Assembly: GCF_036013745.1 (NCBI RefSeq)
Contig: NZ_CP107880.1
Location: 6,076,001-6,140,000 of the forward strand
Source of the DNA: Streptomyces sp. NBC_00483
GTDB taxonomy: Bacteria; Actinomycetota; Actinomycetes; Streptomycetales; Streptomycetaceae
Length of the DNA: 64,000 bases
Direction of reading: 5' to 3'
Shown: positions 29,186 to 37,300 of the stretch, piece by piece
How positions within the stretch are numbered: position 1 is the first letter of the stretch
Layout: each line of letters begins with the position of its first letter
Notes under the pieces: generated by a model
The model's input: only the letters and a program-made list of their open reading frames with translations
Database searches by the model: none
What the model was told of the DNA's origin: nothing
Translations under genes and position numbers: made by a program

Positions 29186-30619
29186 ATGTCCGTACGCCCC
29201 ACCGATTCCGACTCCCTCTGTGGGCTCGACGCCGTCGAGCTCGCCGGCCTTGTCCGCCGCCGCGAACTGTCGGCGCGCGAGCTCGTCTCCGCCCACCTCG
29301 ACCGCATCGAGCGCGTGAACCCGGCGCTCAACGCCATCGTCACGCTCGATGGGGAAGGCGCACTGGCGGCAGCCGGGCAGGCGGATGAACTGGCGGTATC
29401 CGGGGCCGAGTTGGGGCCGCTGCACGGGCTGCCCATCGCCTTCAAGGACACCCACCTCACCCGCGGCATGCGCACCACGCACGGCTCGCCGCTCTTCGCC
29501 GAGCACGTGCCCGACGAGGACGAACTCCTCGTCGAGCGCGTCCAGTCGGCCGGAGCGATCCGTATCGGAAAGACCAACGTCCCCGAGTTCGCGGCCGGTT
29601 CGCACACCTTCAACCCCGTCTTCGGCGCGACCCGGAACCCGTACGACCGGTCGCGCTCGGCAGGCGGCAGCAGCGGTGGCGCCGCCGCCGCGCTCGCCGC
29701 CCGGCTCACCCCGATCGCCGACGGCAGCGACATGGGCGGCTCGCTGCGCAACCCGGCCTCGTTCTGCAACGTCGTCGGCCTGCGCACCACGCCGGGGCGC
29801 GTGCCCTCGCTGCCCACGAACGACCTGTGGGAGACGCTCGGCGTCGCAGGACCCATGGGCCGCACCGTCGCCGACGTCGCCCTCCTCCTCTCGGCGATGG
29901 CGGGCCCCGACCCGCGCTGCCCGCAGTCCCTGGAGACCCCCGGATCCGTCTTCCGCGCCCCGCTGGAGCGCGACCTGAAGGGGCTGCGTGTCGCGTACGC
30001 CCCCGACCTCGGCGGCCGCGTCCACGTCGACCCCGAGGTCCGCGAGCTCGTCGCCCGGCAGGTCAAGGTGTTCGAGGCGGCCGGCGCGCACGTCGTCGAG
30101 GACTGCCCGGACCTGGACGGCGCCGAGGACGTCTTCCTCACGCTGCGGGCGCAGGCCTTCCGCACCGGGCTCGGCCTGCTCCTGGAGTCCTCCCGCGAGC
30201 AGCTCAAGCCCAGCCTGATCTGGAACATCGAGGAGGGCATCAAGCTCACCTCGGCCGACCTGGCCCGCGCCCGCACCGAGCACACCCGCATCCACCTCGC
30301 CGCCGCCGGGTTCTTCGAGCGCTACGACGTGCTGATCGCCCCGGTCAGTCAGGTCCTGCCGTTCGACGTCGACATGGAGTACCCGACCGTCATCGACGGG
30401 CAGCCGCAGCACAGCTACCTCGACTGGATGCGCTCGGCGTATCTGCTCACCGTCCTGGGCGCACCCGCCCTCTCCGTGCCCGCCGGCTTCACGGACGCCG
30501 GGCTCCCCGTCGGCCTGCAGATCGTGGGCCCGCCGCGCGCCGAACGCGACGTCCTCGAGATCGGCGCCGCCTACGAGGCGGCCACCGGACACGGACGCCG
30601 CGCGCCCCACCTCTCATAG
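29186..30619 (+). CDS. Amidase-signature-family amidase
   Basis: 477 aa from the ATG at 29186, preceded by GAGGA six bases away; a GTG at 29147 would add 13 residues. The Ser-cisSer-Lys triad is visible: K87 in GLPIAFKD, the serine pair in SAGGSSGGAAAALAA, and S186 in DMGGSLRNP. The family hydrolyses carboxamides to acid plus ammonia or amine. It is 48 bp before a DUF3311-symporter pair on the same strand and likely co-transcribed, suggesting import of an amide or its acid product followed by hydrolysis. Confidence 0.93.
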   Translation: MSVRPTDSDSLCGLDAVELAGLVRRRELSARELVSAHLDRIERVNPALNAIVTLDGEGALAAAGQADELAVSGAELGPLHGLPIAFKDTHLTRGMRTTHGSPLFAEHVPDEDELLVERVQSAGAIRIGKTNVPEFAAGSHTFNPVFGATRNPYDRSRSAGGSSGGAAAALAARLTPIADGSDMGGSLRNPASFCNVVGLRTTPGRVPSLPTNDLWETLGVAGPMGRTVADVALLLSAMAGPDPRCPQSLETPGSVFRAPLERDLKGLRVAYAPDLGGRVHVDPEVRELVARQVKVFEAAGAHVVEDCPDLDGAEDVFLTLRAQAFRTGLGLLLESSREQLKPSLIWNIEEGIKLTSADLARARTEHTRIHLAAAGFFERYDVLIAPVSQVLPFDVDMEYPTVIDGQPQHSYLDWMRSAYLLTVLGAPALSVPAGFTDAGLPVGLQIVGPPRAERDVLEIGAAYEAATGHGRRAPHLS

Positions 30620-30667
30620 CGACTCACAGAGCGTCCTGACGCTCATCTCCCTTCCGCTGGAGCCCCG

Positions 30668-30889
30668 ATGAGATCTCCGCACATGTTGTGGGCCGCCGTG
30701 CCCGTTCTGGCTTTTCTCAGCACTCCGTTCCTGCCGTTCGTCAACGGGCCCCACTTGTGGTTCGGCATCCCGTCCGTGCTGGCCTGGTGCCTGCTCTGGA
30801 CGGTGGGCACCACCGTGGCTCTCGCCGTCGTCGACCGGCTGGTGTTCGCCGGGCGGCCCGAGGAGGAGGACGAGGTGGCGGCCGCATGA
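30668..30889 (+). CDS. DUF3311 small membrane protein
   Basis: 73 aa, two hydrophobic segments (AAVPVLAFLSTPFLPFV and SVLAWCLLWTVGTTVALAVVDRLVF) and an acidic C-terminus. DUF3311 genes usually precede sodium:solute symporter genes, and here the stop overlaps the symporter ATG as ATGA. It probably acts as an accessory subunit of the transporter, an inference from conserved pairing. Confidence 0.88.
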   Translation: MRSPHMLWAAVPVLAFLSTPFLPFVNGPHLWFGIPSVLAWCLLWTVGTTVALAVVDRLVFAGRPEEEDEVAAA

Positions 30890-32346
30890 ACAGCACCATG
30901 GTCATCACGGTCCTCGGCATCGTCGCCATCGCGGTGGTCGGCGTCTCCGGCCGCCGCCCGCCCAGCAAGGAGCTGGGCGAGTGGACGGTCGCCAAGCGGG
31001 GCTTCTCCACCTTCACCACCTGGTTCCTGCAGGCGGGGGAGGCCTTCACCACCTTCAGTTTCCTGGGCCTCGCCGGCATCGCCTTCGGCGGCGGCGTCGC
31101 CGCGTCCTTCGCGGTCTGCTACCTCGCCATCAACTTCGTCCTCCAGTACTTCACCGCACCCCGGATGCGCCAACTCGGGCAGCGCGGCGGGTACTTGACG
31201 CAAGCCGACTTCTTCGTCGACCGCTACCGCAGCCCACTGCTCGGCAAGGTCGTCGCCGTCGTCGGCGCCGTGTTCCTGCTGCCGTATCTGCAACTGCAGA
31301 TCACCGGGCTCGGCATGATCGTGCAGCTGGCGACCGGCAGCCACACCGGCGGCAACCTGAGCATGGTCCTCGCCACCGTCCTGACCGTCGTCTTCGTCCT
31401 GTGGTCGGGCATCCGCGGCATCGCGCGGGTCGCCTACCTCAAGGACGCACTGATGATCATCGGGCTCGTGGTGCTCGTCGCGGGCGTCGCCCTGTCGGTC
31501 AACGGCGGCATCGGAGGCCTCTTCGACACGATCCGCACCAGCCACCCGCAGCTGCTCACCCTCGACCAGGAGGGCTACGACGGCACGTTCTTCGTCACCG
31601 CCGTCATCATCTCCGGCATCGGCGGCGGCCTCGGCACCATGGCCCACCTGTGGCCGCCGGTGCTCGCCGCCCGCAGCGGCCGCGTGCTGCGCTCCAACGC
31701 GATCTGGCTGCCCCTCTACCAGGTGGCCCTCGGCATCCCGATCATCATCGGCTTCGCCGGAGTCCTGCTCGCGAAGAAGGGCACCGAGCCCAACGGAGTG
31801 GCCCTCACCCTCGCCGGACAGACCCTGCCGGGCTGGCTCGTCGGGCTCGTGGCGGTCGCCGCGGCCTCCGCCGCGATGGTGCCGTCGGCGGCCATCGTCG
31901 TCGGCATCTCCAGCCTGCTCTCGCGCAACCTGCTGAGCGCCCGCAACGAGCGCACCCAGCTGCGCACCAACCACCTGTGCGTGGTGGCCGCGGCGGGCCT
32001 CGCCCTCGTCCTCGGCCTCACCCGCCCCGGCCTCCTCTCCGACCTGCTGCTGCTCACGTACGGCGGCCTGACCCAGCTCGCCCCGGCGATCGTGATGGGG
32101 CTTGCGAAGAAGGTCAGGCTCGGGGCCGTGCCCGCGCTCATCGGCATCCTGACCGGCGTCGCGGTGCTCGCCTGGCTGACGTTCGGCTCCGTCGACGTCG
32201 GCACCGTGGACACCGGCCTGATCGCGCTGGCCGTCAACATCGTCGTCACGACCGGTGCCCAACTCGTCGTACGCTCCCGGCCTCAGGAAACCGTCAACTC
32301 ACCGACGGACTCCGCCGATTCACCGGTCTCGGTGAGCCGCACGTAA
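30886..32346 (+). CDS. Sodium:solute symporter (SSS family)
   Basis: 486 aa with about 13 hydrophobic segments. The N-terminus has the family arrangement (AKRGFSTFTTWFLQAGEAFTTFSFLGLAG) and GGLGTMAHLWPPVLAARS in the middle. It is expected to import an organic acid, amino acid or similar solute with Na+. The partner is the DUF3311 gene. The last 64 bp lie inside the 3' end of the convergent GH65 gene. Confidence 0.92.
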   Translation: MNSTMVITVLGIVAIAVVGVSGRRPPSKELGEWTVAKRGFSTFTTWFLQAGEAFTTFSFLGLAGIAFGGGVAASFAVCYLAINFVLQYFTAPRMRQLGQRGGYLTQADFFVDRYRSPLLGKVVAVVGAVFLLPYLQLQITGLGMIVQLATGSHTGGNLSMVLATVLTVVFVLWSGIRGIARVAYLKDALMIIGLVVLVAGVALSVNGGIGGLFDTIRTSHPQLLTLDQEGYDGTFFVTAVIISGIGGGLGTMAHLWPPVLAARSGRVLRSNAIWLPLYQVALGIPIIIGFAGVLLAKKGTEPNGVALTLAGQTLPGWLVGLVAVAAASAAMVPSAAIVVGISSLLSRNLLSARNERTQLRTNHLCVVAAAGLALVLGLTRPGLLSDLLLLTYGGLTQLAPAIVMGLAKKVRLGAVPALIGILTGVAVLAWLTFGSVDVGTVDTGLIALAVNIVVTTGAQLVVRSRPQETVNSPTDSADSPVSVSRT

Positions 32347-34910
32347 CGCGCGCTCGCCCCGGCCCCCACCTCGAACGGCGCCCACTCCTTGCCGTCCACC
32401 GAGGTCGCCAGCCGGTACGCCTTCGCCCCCTCCACCTTCACCCGGTCCACCGGGCGCACGCCGCCGAGATCCACGGTGAGCGAGGCGCCCGGTGCGGCCG
32501 GGTGCCAGGTCGTGGCCGGGTTGCCGTCGACGGCGGCGCCCGCGTACTGGCCCGGGTCCTCCGACGTCGCCTTCGCGGACTTGCAGCGGGCCAGGTCGGT
32601 GGTCGGGGTGAGGTCGGGGCGGCGGGTCGGCAGGGTGAGGCCCGCGCCGGTCACGATCCTGCGCCCGTCCGGAGTGTCGACGGCGAACGGCGCGCCGTGC
32701 GTGAGCCGGACAGTGGTGGTCCTGGCACCGATCTCGACGTCGTACGTCCGCCCCCGCCACTGAAGTCCCTTGACGTTCACGCCCGTTGAGAGCTGCGGCG
32801 GCAGCATCGGATCGAGCCGCACGGCGTCACCGTCCTGCACACGCATGCCCGTCAGGCCATGCGTGAAGACCTGTAGAAAACCGCCCTTCCCGGTCAGGAA
32901 GTCCTGCGCCGGCGTGCCCGCGAGCGCGTCCCCCGCGCCCGCCTTCTCGCCCCGCGACTCCGAGAACGTGCCGAACGGCCCCCGGAAGAACGGCCGCGAG
33001 GCCCGCTCAAGGAACGTGTACGTCGAGCAGCCCGGCTCACCGATTCCGGCCGCGGCAACGGCGTGCACCGAGTCCGTCATCGCCGGGCCGTCGCGGTCGG
33101 TGTGGGCCGCGTAGTAGTCGAGGGTGGCTGCCGCGGCGCCCTTCGGCATCGGCTTCCAGTCCAGCGGATACAGCAGCAGCACGGCGTCCGCCTGCTTGAT
33201 GTCGGCGCCCTTGTCGATGTCGTAACCGTCGTACTGGAGAAAGACCTTGCGCTTCGCGTCGTACGGGATCCGGAGCCGGTCGGCGATCCGCTTCCAGTCG
33301 GCGGGTGCCCGCTCGCCGAGCAGCGCGGCGGCCTTCGTGGCGTCCCGCAGCGAGGTGGCGGCGACGGCGTTCGTGTACACCCCGTCGTCGACACCGTTGC
33401 TGTACTCATCGGGCCCGGCGACATCCTTGATGGAGTACGTTCCGTCCTTCTCATTGGGAGTCACCCGTGAACTCCAGTACGTGGCAAGCCCCTTGAGGAG
33501 CGGCCAGCCGCGCTCGCGCAGCCAGGTGCGGTCGCCGGTCGCCTGGTAGTACTGCCAGGCCGCGAGCGCGATGTCGCCCTGGAGGTGGTTCTGGGTGACG
33601 CAGTGCGGCGGGTTCCAGCTCTGGCACTCCTTCCACAACGACCCCGAACTCGCGCTGGTCCAGGGGTACATGAACCCCTTCTGCGAGGTCTTGAGCGCAT
33701 TGTCGGCGGCCGCGGCGCGGGTCCTGTACCGGTACTCGAGCACCGGCTTCGCCAGCTCGGGACGGGTGGCGAGCAGCGACGGGTACATCCACGTCTCGGC
33801 GTCCCAGAAGACCATGCCCGCGTAGTTGTCGCTGCTCAGACCGGTCGGCCCGATGCTGTTACGGGCGCCGGGGCGCAGCGAGGAGAGCAGCCCGTACTGG
33901 GCGGCGCGCAACTGCGACTGGAGCTCGGGGCGGCCGGGCGTCTCGATGTCGGCGGCCCACAACTCCCGCCAGGCGGCGTTGTGCCGGAGGACGAGCGCGT
34001 CCCAGCCCGCGGCCGCGGCGCGCTTCGAGGCGCGTACGGCATCGGCCCGTGGACTGCTCGACGTGAGCGCGGTGTCGACGCCCACGTACTTCGTGACGTC
34101 GTACGTGGCGCCTTCGGTGGCGTGGAAGTCCGCGGACTGGCTGGTGCCGAGGGAGTTCTTGGCGGGGCGGGCGGTGTGGGTGCGGCCGGGGGAGCGGAGG
34201 GTGGTGGCGACGGTTCCGGCGGTCCCGGATCCGTCGGTGCGGAAGCCGACGGCGGCCGTGCGCTTCCCGGCGGGCCCACTGCCGGTGCCGGCGATCCGAC
34301 GGGCGCCACGCTCATCGATCCGATCGGTGACCTTCACGCTTCCCGACCAGTGAGGTCTCACCCTCAACCGCACCGCGCCGACGTGCGGATCGGCCCGGTC
34401 GGCGAGCACTTCGTACGTCAGATCGGTGCGCTTCCCGTCCTTGTGCACCCACGTGACCTCGGTACGGACGACGCCGCAGCGCATGTCGAGGGTCTGCCGG
34501 TACCCCGTGGTGCGACTGCCCGGCCCGTACGTCTCGCCGCGCGCCTGGACGTCGAGGGCGGTCCAGGTGGGGAGGGCGGCGATGGCCTCGCGGTGGGCGG
34601 TGCTCTTGGGCCCGCGCCCGTACAGCCCGGAGACGAACGCGCCGTCGTACGGGGGCGTGTAGAGCGGCCACCCGGTCTTGTCCCCGTCCTCCCCGGTCCG
34701 CGCGTAGCCGGCCCCGACGGGCGGAACCCGCACGCCGAGATACCCGTTGCCCGCGTACGCGTGGTACGGACTCGTGGGCTCGACGGTACGAGTGGCGAGG
34801 CTCCAGCCGGGCCCCCCACATCCCGTCACGGACGGCGCGGCCTGCGCGGGCGGAACGAGGGTGGCACCAAGGGTGATGGCGGCAGTGACGACGAAACGTG
34901 CTGGCTTCAT
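32283..34910 (-). CDS. Secreted GH65 glycoside hydrolase with discoidin-like domain
   Basis: 875 aa. The signal peptide MKPARFVVTAAITLGATLVPPAQAAP (cleavage ~26) is followed by the GH65 N-terminal domain and an (alpha/alpha)6 barrel with GMVFWDAETWMYPSLL (365-380) and the general acid E502 in AGPDEYSNG. WDAETWMYP resembles acid trehalase/ATHL1-type hydrolases rather than cytosolic maltose or trehalose phosphorylases. Residues ~755-875 (AKATSEDPGQYAGAAVDGNPATTWHP) look like an F5/8C discoidin carbohydrate-binding domain. The likely substrate is an alpha-linked disaccharide or glucosyl glycoconjugate outside the cell. No SD precedes the ATG at 34910, which is chosen to fit the signal peptide. 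Confidence 0.88.
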   Translation of the reverse strand: MKPARFVVTAAITLGATLVPPAQAAPSVTGCGGPGWSLATRTVEPTSPYHAYAGNGYLGVRVPPVGAGYARTGEDGDKTGWPLYTPPYDGAFVSGLYGRGPKSTAHREAIAALPTWTALDVQARGETYGPGSRTTGYRQTLDMRCGVVRTEVTWVHKDGKRTDLTYEVLADRADPHVGAVRLRVRPHWSGSVKVTDRIDERGARRIAGTGSGPAGKRTAAVGFRTDGSGTAGTVATTLRSPGRTHTARPAKNSLGTSQSADFHATEGATYDVTKYVGVDTALTSSSPRADAVRASKRAAAAGWDALVLRHNAAWRELWAADIETPGRPELQSQLRAAQYGLLSSLRPGARNSIGPTGLSSDNYAGMVFWDAETWMYPSLLATRPELAKPVLEYRYRTRAAAADNALKTSQKGFMYPWTSASSGSLWKECQSWNPPHCVTQNHLQGDIALAAWQYYQATGDRTWLRERGWPLLKGLATYWSSRVTPNEKDGTYSIKDVAGPDEYSNGVDDGVYTNAVAATSLRDATKAAALLGERAPADWKRIADRLRIPYDAKRKVFLQYDGYDIDKGADIKQADAVLLLYPLDWKPMPKGAAAATLDYYAAHTDRDGPAMTDSVHAVAAAGIGEPGCSTYTFLERASRPFFRGPFGTFSESRGEKAGAGDALAGTPAQDFLTGKGGFLQVFTHGLTGMRVQDGDAVRLDPMLPPQLSTGVNVKGLQWRGRTYDVEIGARTTTVRLTHGAPFAVDTPDGRRIVTGAGLTLPTRRPDLTPTTDLARCKSAKATSEDPGQYAGAAVDGNPATTWHPAAPGASLTVDLGGVRPVDRVKVEGAKAYRLATSVDGKEWAPFEVGAGASARYVRLTETGESAESVGELTVS

Positions 34911-34981
34911 GGGGAGAGGGTGAGCTGCGAGGAGCGGATGGCCGGGTATGCGCGCCGGGCCGTAGGCGATCTGGGTGGGCA

Positions 34982-35035
34982 ATCAAGCCCCGCTCTTTGG
35001 ACGAGAGCCCGCGGGGTCCGGGGCGGAGCCCCGAG
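34982..35035. repeat. Streptomyces-type GC-rich intergenic repeat, copy C
   Basis: Starts TCAAGCCCCGCTCTTTGGAC and continues through GCGGGGTCCGGGGCGGAGCC. It combines features of copies A (3669-3720) and B (3733-3775). It lies between the divergent GH65 and PLP-enzyme genes. Confidence 0.75.
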
Positions 35036-35065
35036 GCGGGTGGCCCGGAGGCCTAATGTCGCCAC

Positions 35066-36178
35066 ATGAGCCCCGCCACCTACTGCCCCGCCGACGGCAC
35101 CCGCGTCCCCGCCGACTCCCTCACCTGGTGCTGCCCGTCCTGCCAGGGCCCCCTCGACCTGGACTACTCACCCACCCCGAGCCCCCTCAAGTCCCTGACG
35201 GGCCGCACCAGTTCGATGTGGCGCTACGCCGAATGCCTCCCGCTCCCACGCCCGGACTGCACCCTCGGCGAAGGGCGGACGCCCCTCGTCCCGCTCACCG
35301 CCGACGTGGACGCCAAGCTGGACTTCCTGATGCCCACCCTCTCCTTCAAGGACCGCGGCGCGGTGATGCTCGCCGCACTCGCCACCCGCCTCGGCCCCGA
35401 ACGCGTCATCGCCGACAGCAGCGGCAACGCCGGAACCGCCATCGCCGCTTACTGCGCCCGCGCCCGCCTCGCCTGCACCGTCTACGTCCCCGAAGGCACG
35501 TCCGCCAAGAAGCTGGAGCAGATCCGGGCCCACGGCGCACGCCTGGAAGTGGTCGAGGGGGACCGCGAGGCCACGGCCCGCGCGGCGCGCACGGCCGCCG
35601 ACGAGGACGGGGTGTTCTACGCCAGCCACGTCTACAACCCGTACTTCCTGCACGGCACCAAGACGTACGTACACGAACTGTGGGAGGACATGGGCGGCCG
35701 CCTCCCCGAGGCCCTGGTCCTCCCCGTCGGCAACGGAACGCTGCTGCTCGGCGCCGCCCTCGCCGTCGCCGAACTGCACCACGCCGGGCTGATCGACCGC
35801 CGCCCCGCCCTGCACGCCGTGCAGTCCGCCGCGGTCGCCCCGCTGGCGCGCGCATGGCAGGCCGGATCGGACGAGATCGTCGTCGACGAGGCCCCGGCCC
35901 CCACCGCCGCCGAGGGCATCGCCATCCCGAACCCGCCGCGCGCCCGCCAGATCCTGCGCGCCGTCCGCGAATCCGGCGGCGCCTTCCACACGGTGACGGA
36001 GGACCAGATCCGGCACGCCCAACTCGACCTCGCCTCCCGGGGCCTGTACGTCGAGTCGACCGGCGCGGTCTGCTGGGCCGCGACCCGCGAGGGCGCTCTC
36101 GGCAGCCGGAGCGCGGTCGTCCCGCTGTGCGGCGCGGGACTCAAGACGGGGCTCGTCCCCGACCCCGGAAACGTATGA
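35066..36178 (+). CDS. Threonine synthase-like PLP-dependent enzyme
   Basis: 370 aa. A four-cysteine zinc-ribbon-like N-terminus (YCPADG... WCCPSC) precedes a fold-type II PLP domain. The PLP lysine is in PTLSFKDRGA, the phosphate/substrate loop in ADSSGNAGTAIAAY, and the glycine-rich phosphate loop in LPVGNGTLLLG. The family includes threonine synthase and other beta-replacement enzymes; since core thr genes are not nearby, this is probably a paralogue with another role. The ATG at 35066 has GGAGG about 14 nt away, a long spacing. Confidence 0.88.
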   Translation: MSPATYCPADGTRVPADSLTWCCPSCQGPLDLDYSPTPSPLKSLTGRTSSMWRYAECLPLPRPDCTLGEGRTPLVPLTADVDAKLDFLMPTLSFKDRGAVMLAALATRLGPERVIADSSGNAGTAIAAYCARARLACTVYVPEGTSAKKLEQIRAHGARLEVVEGDREATARAARTAADEDGVFYASHVYNPYFLHGTKTYVHELWEDMGGRLPEALVLPVGNGTLLLGAALAVAELHHAGLIDRRPALHAVQSAAVAPLARAWQAGSDEIVVDEAPAPTAAEGIAIPNPPRARQILRAVRESGGAFHTVTEDQIRHAQLDLASRGLYVESTGAVCWAATREGALGSRSAVVPLCGAGLKTGLVPDPGNV

Positions 36179-36246
36179 ATGCTCGAACCCTGGTCCGATG
36201 TGTGAATAATGCACTACCTGGGCAAAGTTGCTGCGTAAAGGCCCCT

Positions 36247-36262
36247 GACGTCGTCCGACGTC
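36247..36262 (+). promoter_or_regulatory. Palindrome upstream of the GntR gene
   Basis: GACGTCG-TC-CGACGTC, a perfect 7-2-7 inverted repeat located 109 bp before the GntR start. It may be an operator, possibly for autoregulation. Confidence 0.4.
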
Positions 36263-36370
36263 GGAAGTCATCACATCGAGTGATTCTCTGGCCTTTGCTT
36301 GCACGCCTCAACCGACGGTTGCCACGCTGTTGCTGTCTGTCAATCTGATGGGGATCTGAGGGGACAACCA

Positions 36371-37123
36371 GTGACATTCGGTGAGCAGCCGGCGTATCTC
36401 CGCGTTGCGGGGGATCTCCGCAAGAAGATCGTCAGTGGCTCGCTGCCGCCGCACACCCGCCTTCCCTCACAGGCCAAGATCCGTGAGGAGTACGGGGTTT
36501 CGGACACGGTGGCCCTGGAGGCCCGCAAGGTCCTGATGGCGGAGGGGCTCGTCGAGGGCCGGTCGGGGTCGGGGACCTATGTGCGCGAGCTGCCCGTGCC
36601 GCGCCGTGTCTCCCGCTCCGGCTACCGGCCGAGCAGTGGTTCCACACCGTTCCGGCAGGAGCAGGCCGATCCGGACGCGCGGGGGACCTGGGAGTCGCGC
36701 AGCGAGCAGATCGAGGCGGTCACCTCCGTCGCGGAGCGGCTCGCGATCCGCGCGGGCGACCGGGTGATGCGCACCAAGTACGTGTACCGGGACGCGGGCG
36801 AGGCGATGATGCTCGCGACCTCCTGGGAGCCCCTCGCCGTGACGGGGCGCACGCCCGTGATGCTCCCGGAGGAGGGTCCGCTCGGCGGCTGCGGGGTGGC
36901 CGAGCGCATGGCCGCGATCGACGTGATTGTGGACAACGTGACGGAGGAAGTGGCCGCCCGCCCCGGCCTCGCCGAGGAGTTGAGCGCGCTCGGCGGCGTG
37001 CCGGGTCATGTCGTGATCGTCATCCACCGGACCTTCTTCGCCTCCGGCCGGCCGGTCGAGACGGCCGATGTCGTCGTCCCCGCGGACCGCTACCGCATCG
37101 CGTACCACCTGCCGGTCCGGTAG
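36371..37123 (+). CDS. GntR/HutC-family transcriptional regulator
   Basis: 250 aa from the GTG at 36371, with GAGGGG upstream. The winged HTH is at ~8-75 (PAYLRVAGDLRKKIVSGSLPPHTRLPSQAKIREEYGVSDTVALEARKVLMAEGLVEGRSGSGTYV), and a UTRA ligand domain (~105-245) follows with MRTKYVYRDAGEAMMLATSWEP and FFASGRPVETADVVVPADRYRIAYHLP. It precedes an NCS1 permease by 177 bp on the same strand. The palindrome GGTATACC in that gap is a possible target. Confidence 0.92.
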   Translation: MTFGEQPAYLRVAGDLRKKIVSGSLPPHTRLPSQAKIREEYGVSDTVALEARKVLMAEGLVEGRSGSGTYVRELPVPRRVSRSGYRPSSGSTPFRQEQADPDARGTWESRSEQIEAVTSVAERLAIRAGDRVMRTKYVYRDAGEAMMLATSWEPLAVTGRTPVMLPEEGPLGGCGVAERMAAIDVIVDNVTEEVAARPGLAEELSALGGVPGHVVIVIHRTFFASGRPVETADVVVPADRYRIAYHLPVR

Positions 37124-37267
37124 CCGGCGGCGCCCGATCTCCGGGGTGCCGCGTCCGGGGCGTGTGATCCCGAGTTAACCGTGGCCCAACTCCCGTAACA
37201 GGCAGGCAATCGGGCGCTGCCCCGGATTGTCATGTCCGGCTCCTAACTTCCCTCTCCGTACGCAGTT

Positions 37268-37275
37268 GGTATACC
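37268..37275 (+). promoter_or_regulatory. GGTATACC palindrome before the NCS1 permease
   Basis: A perfect 8-bp palindrome inside AGTTGGTATACCGCTG, 26 bp before the permease ATG. It resembles the GT...AC arms of HutC-type operators. Assignment to the upstream GntR protein is tentative. Confidence 0.35.
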
Positions 37276-37300
37276 GCTGACGGAGGAACGGGTAGCCGCC

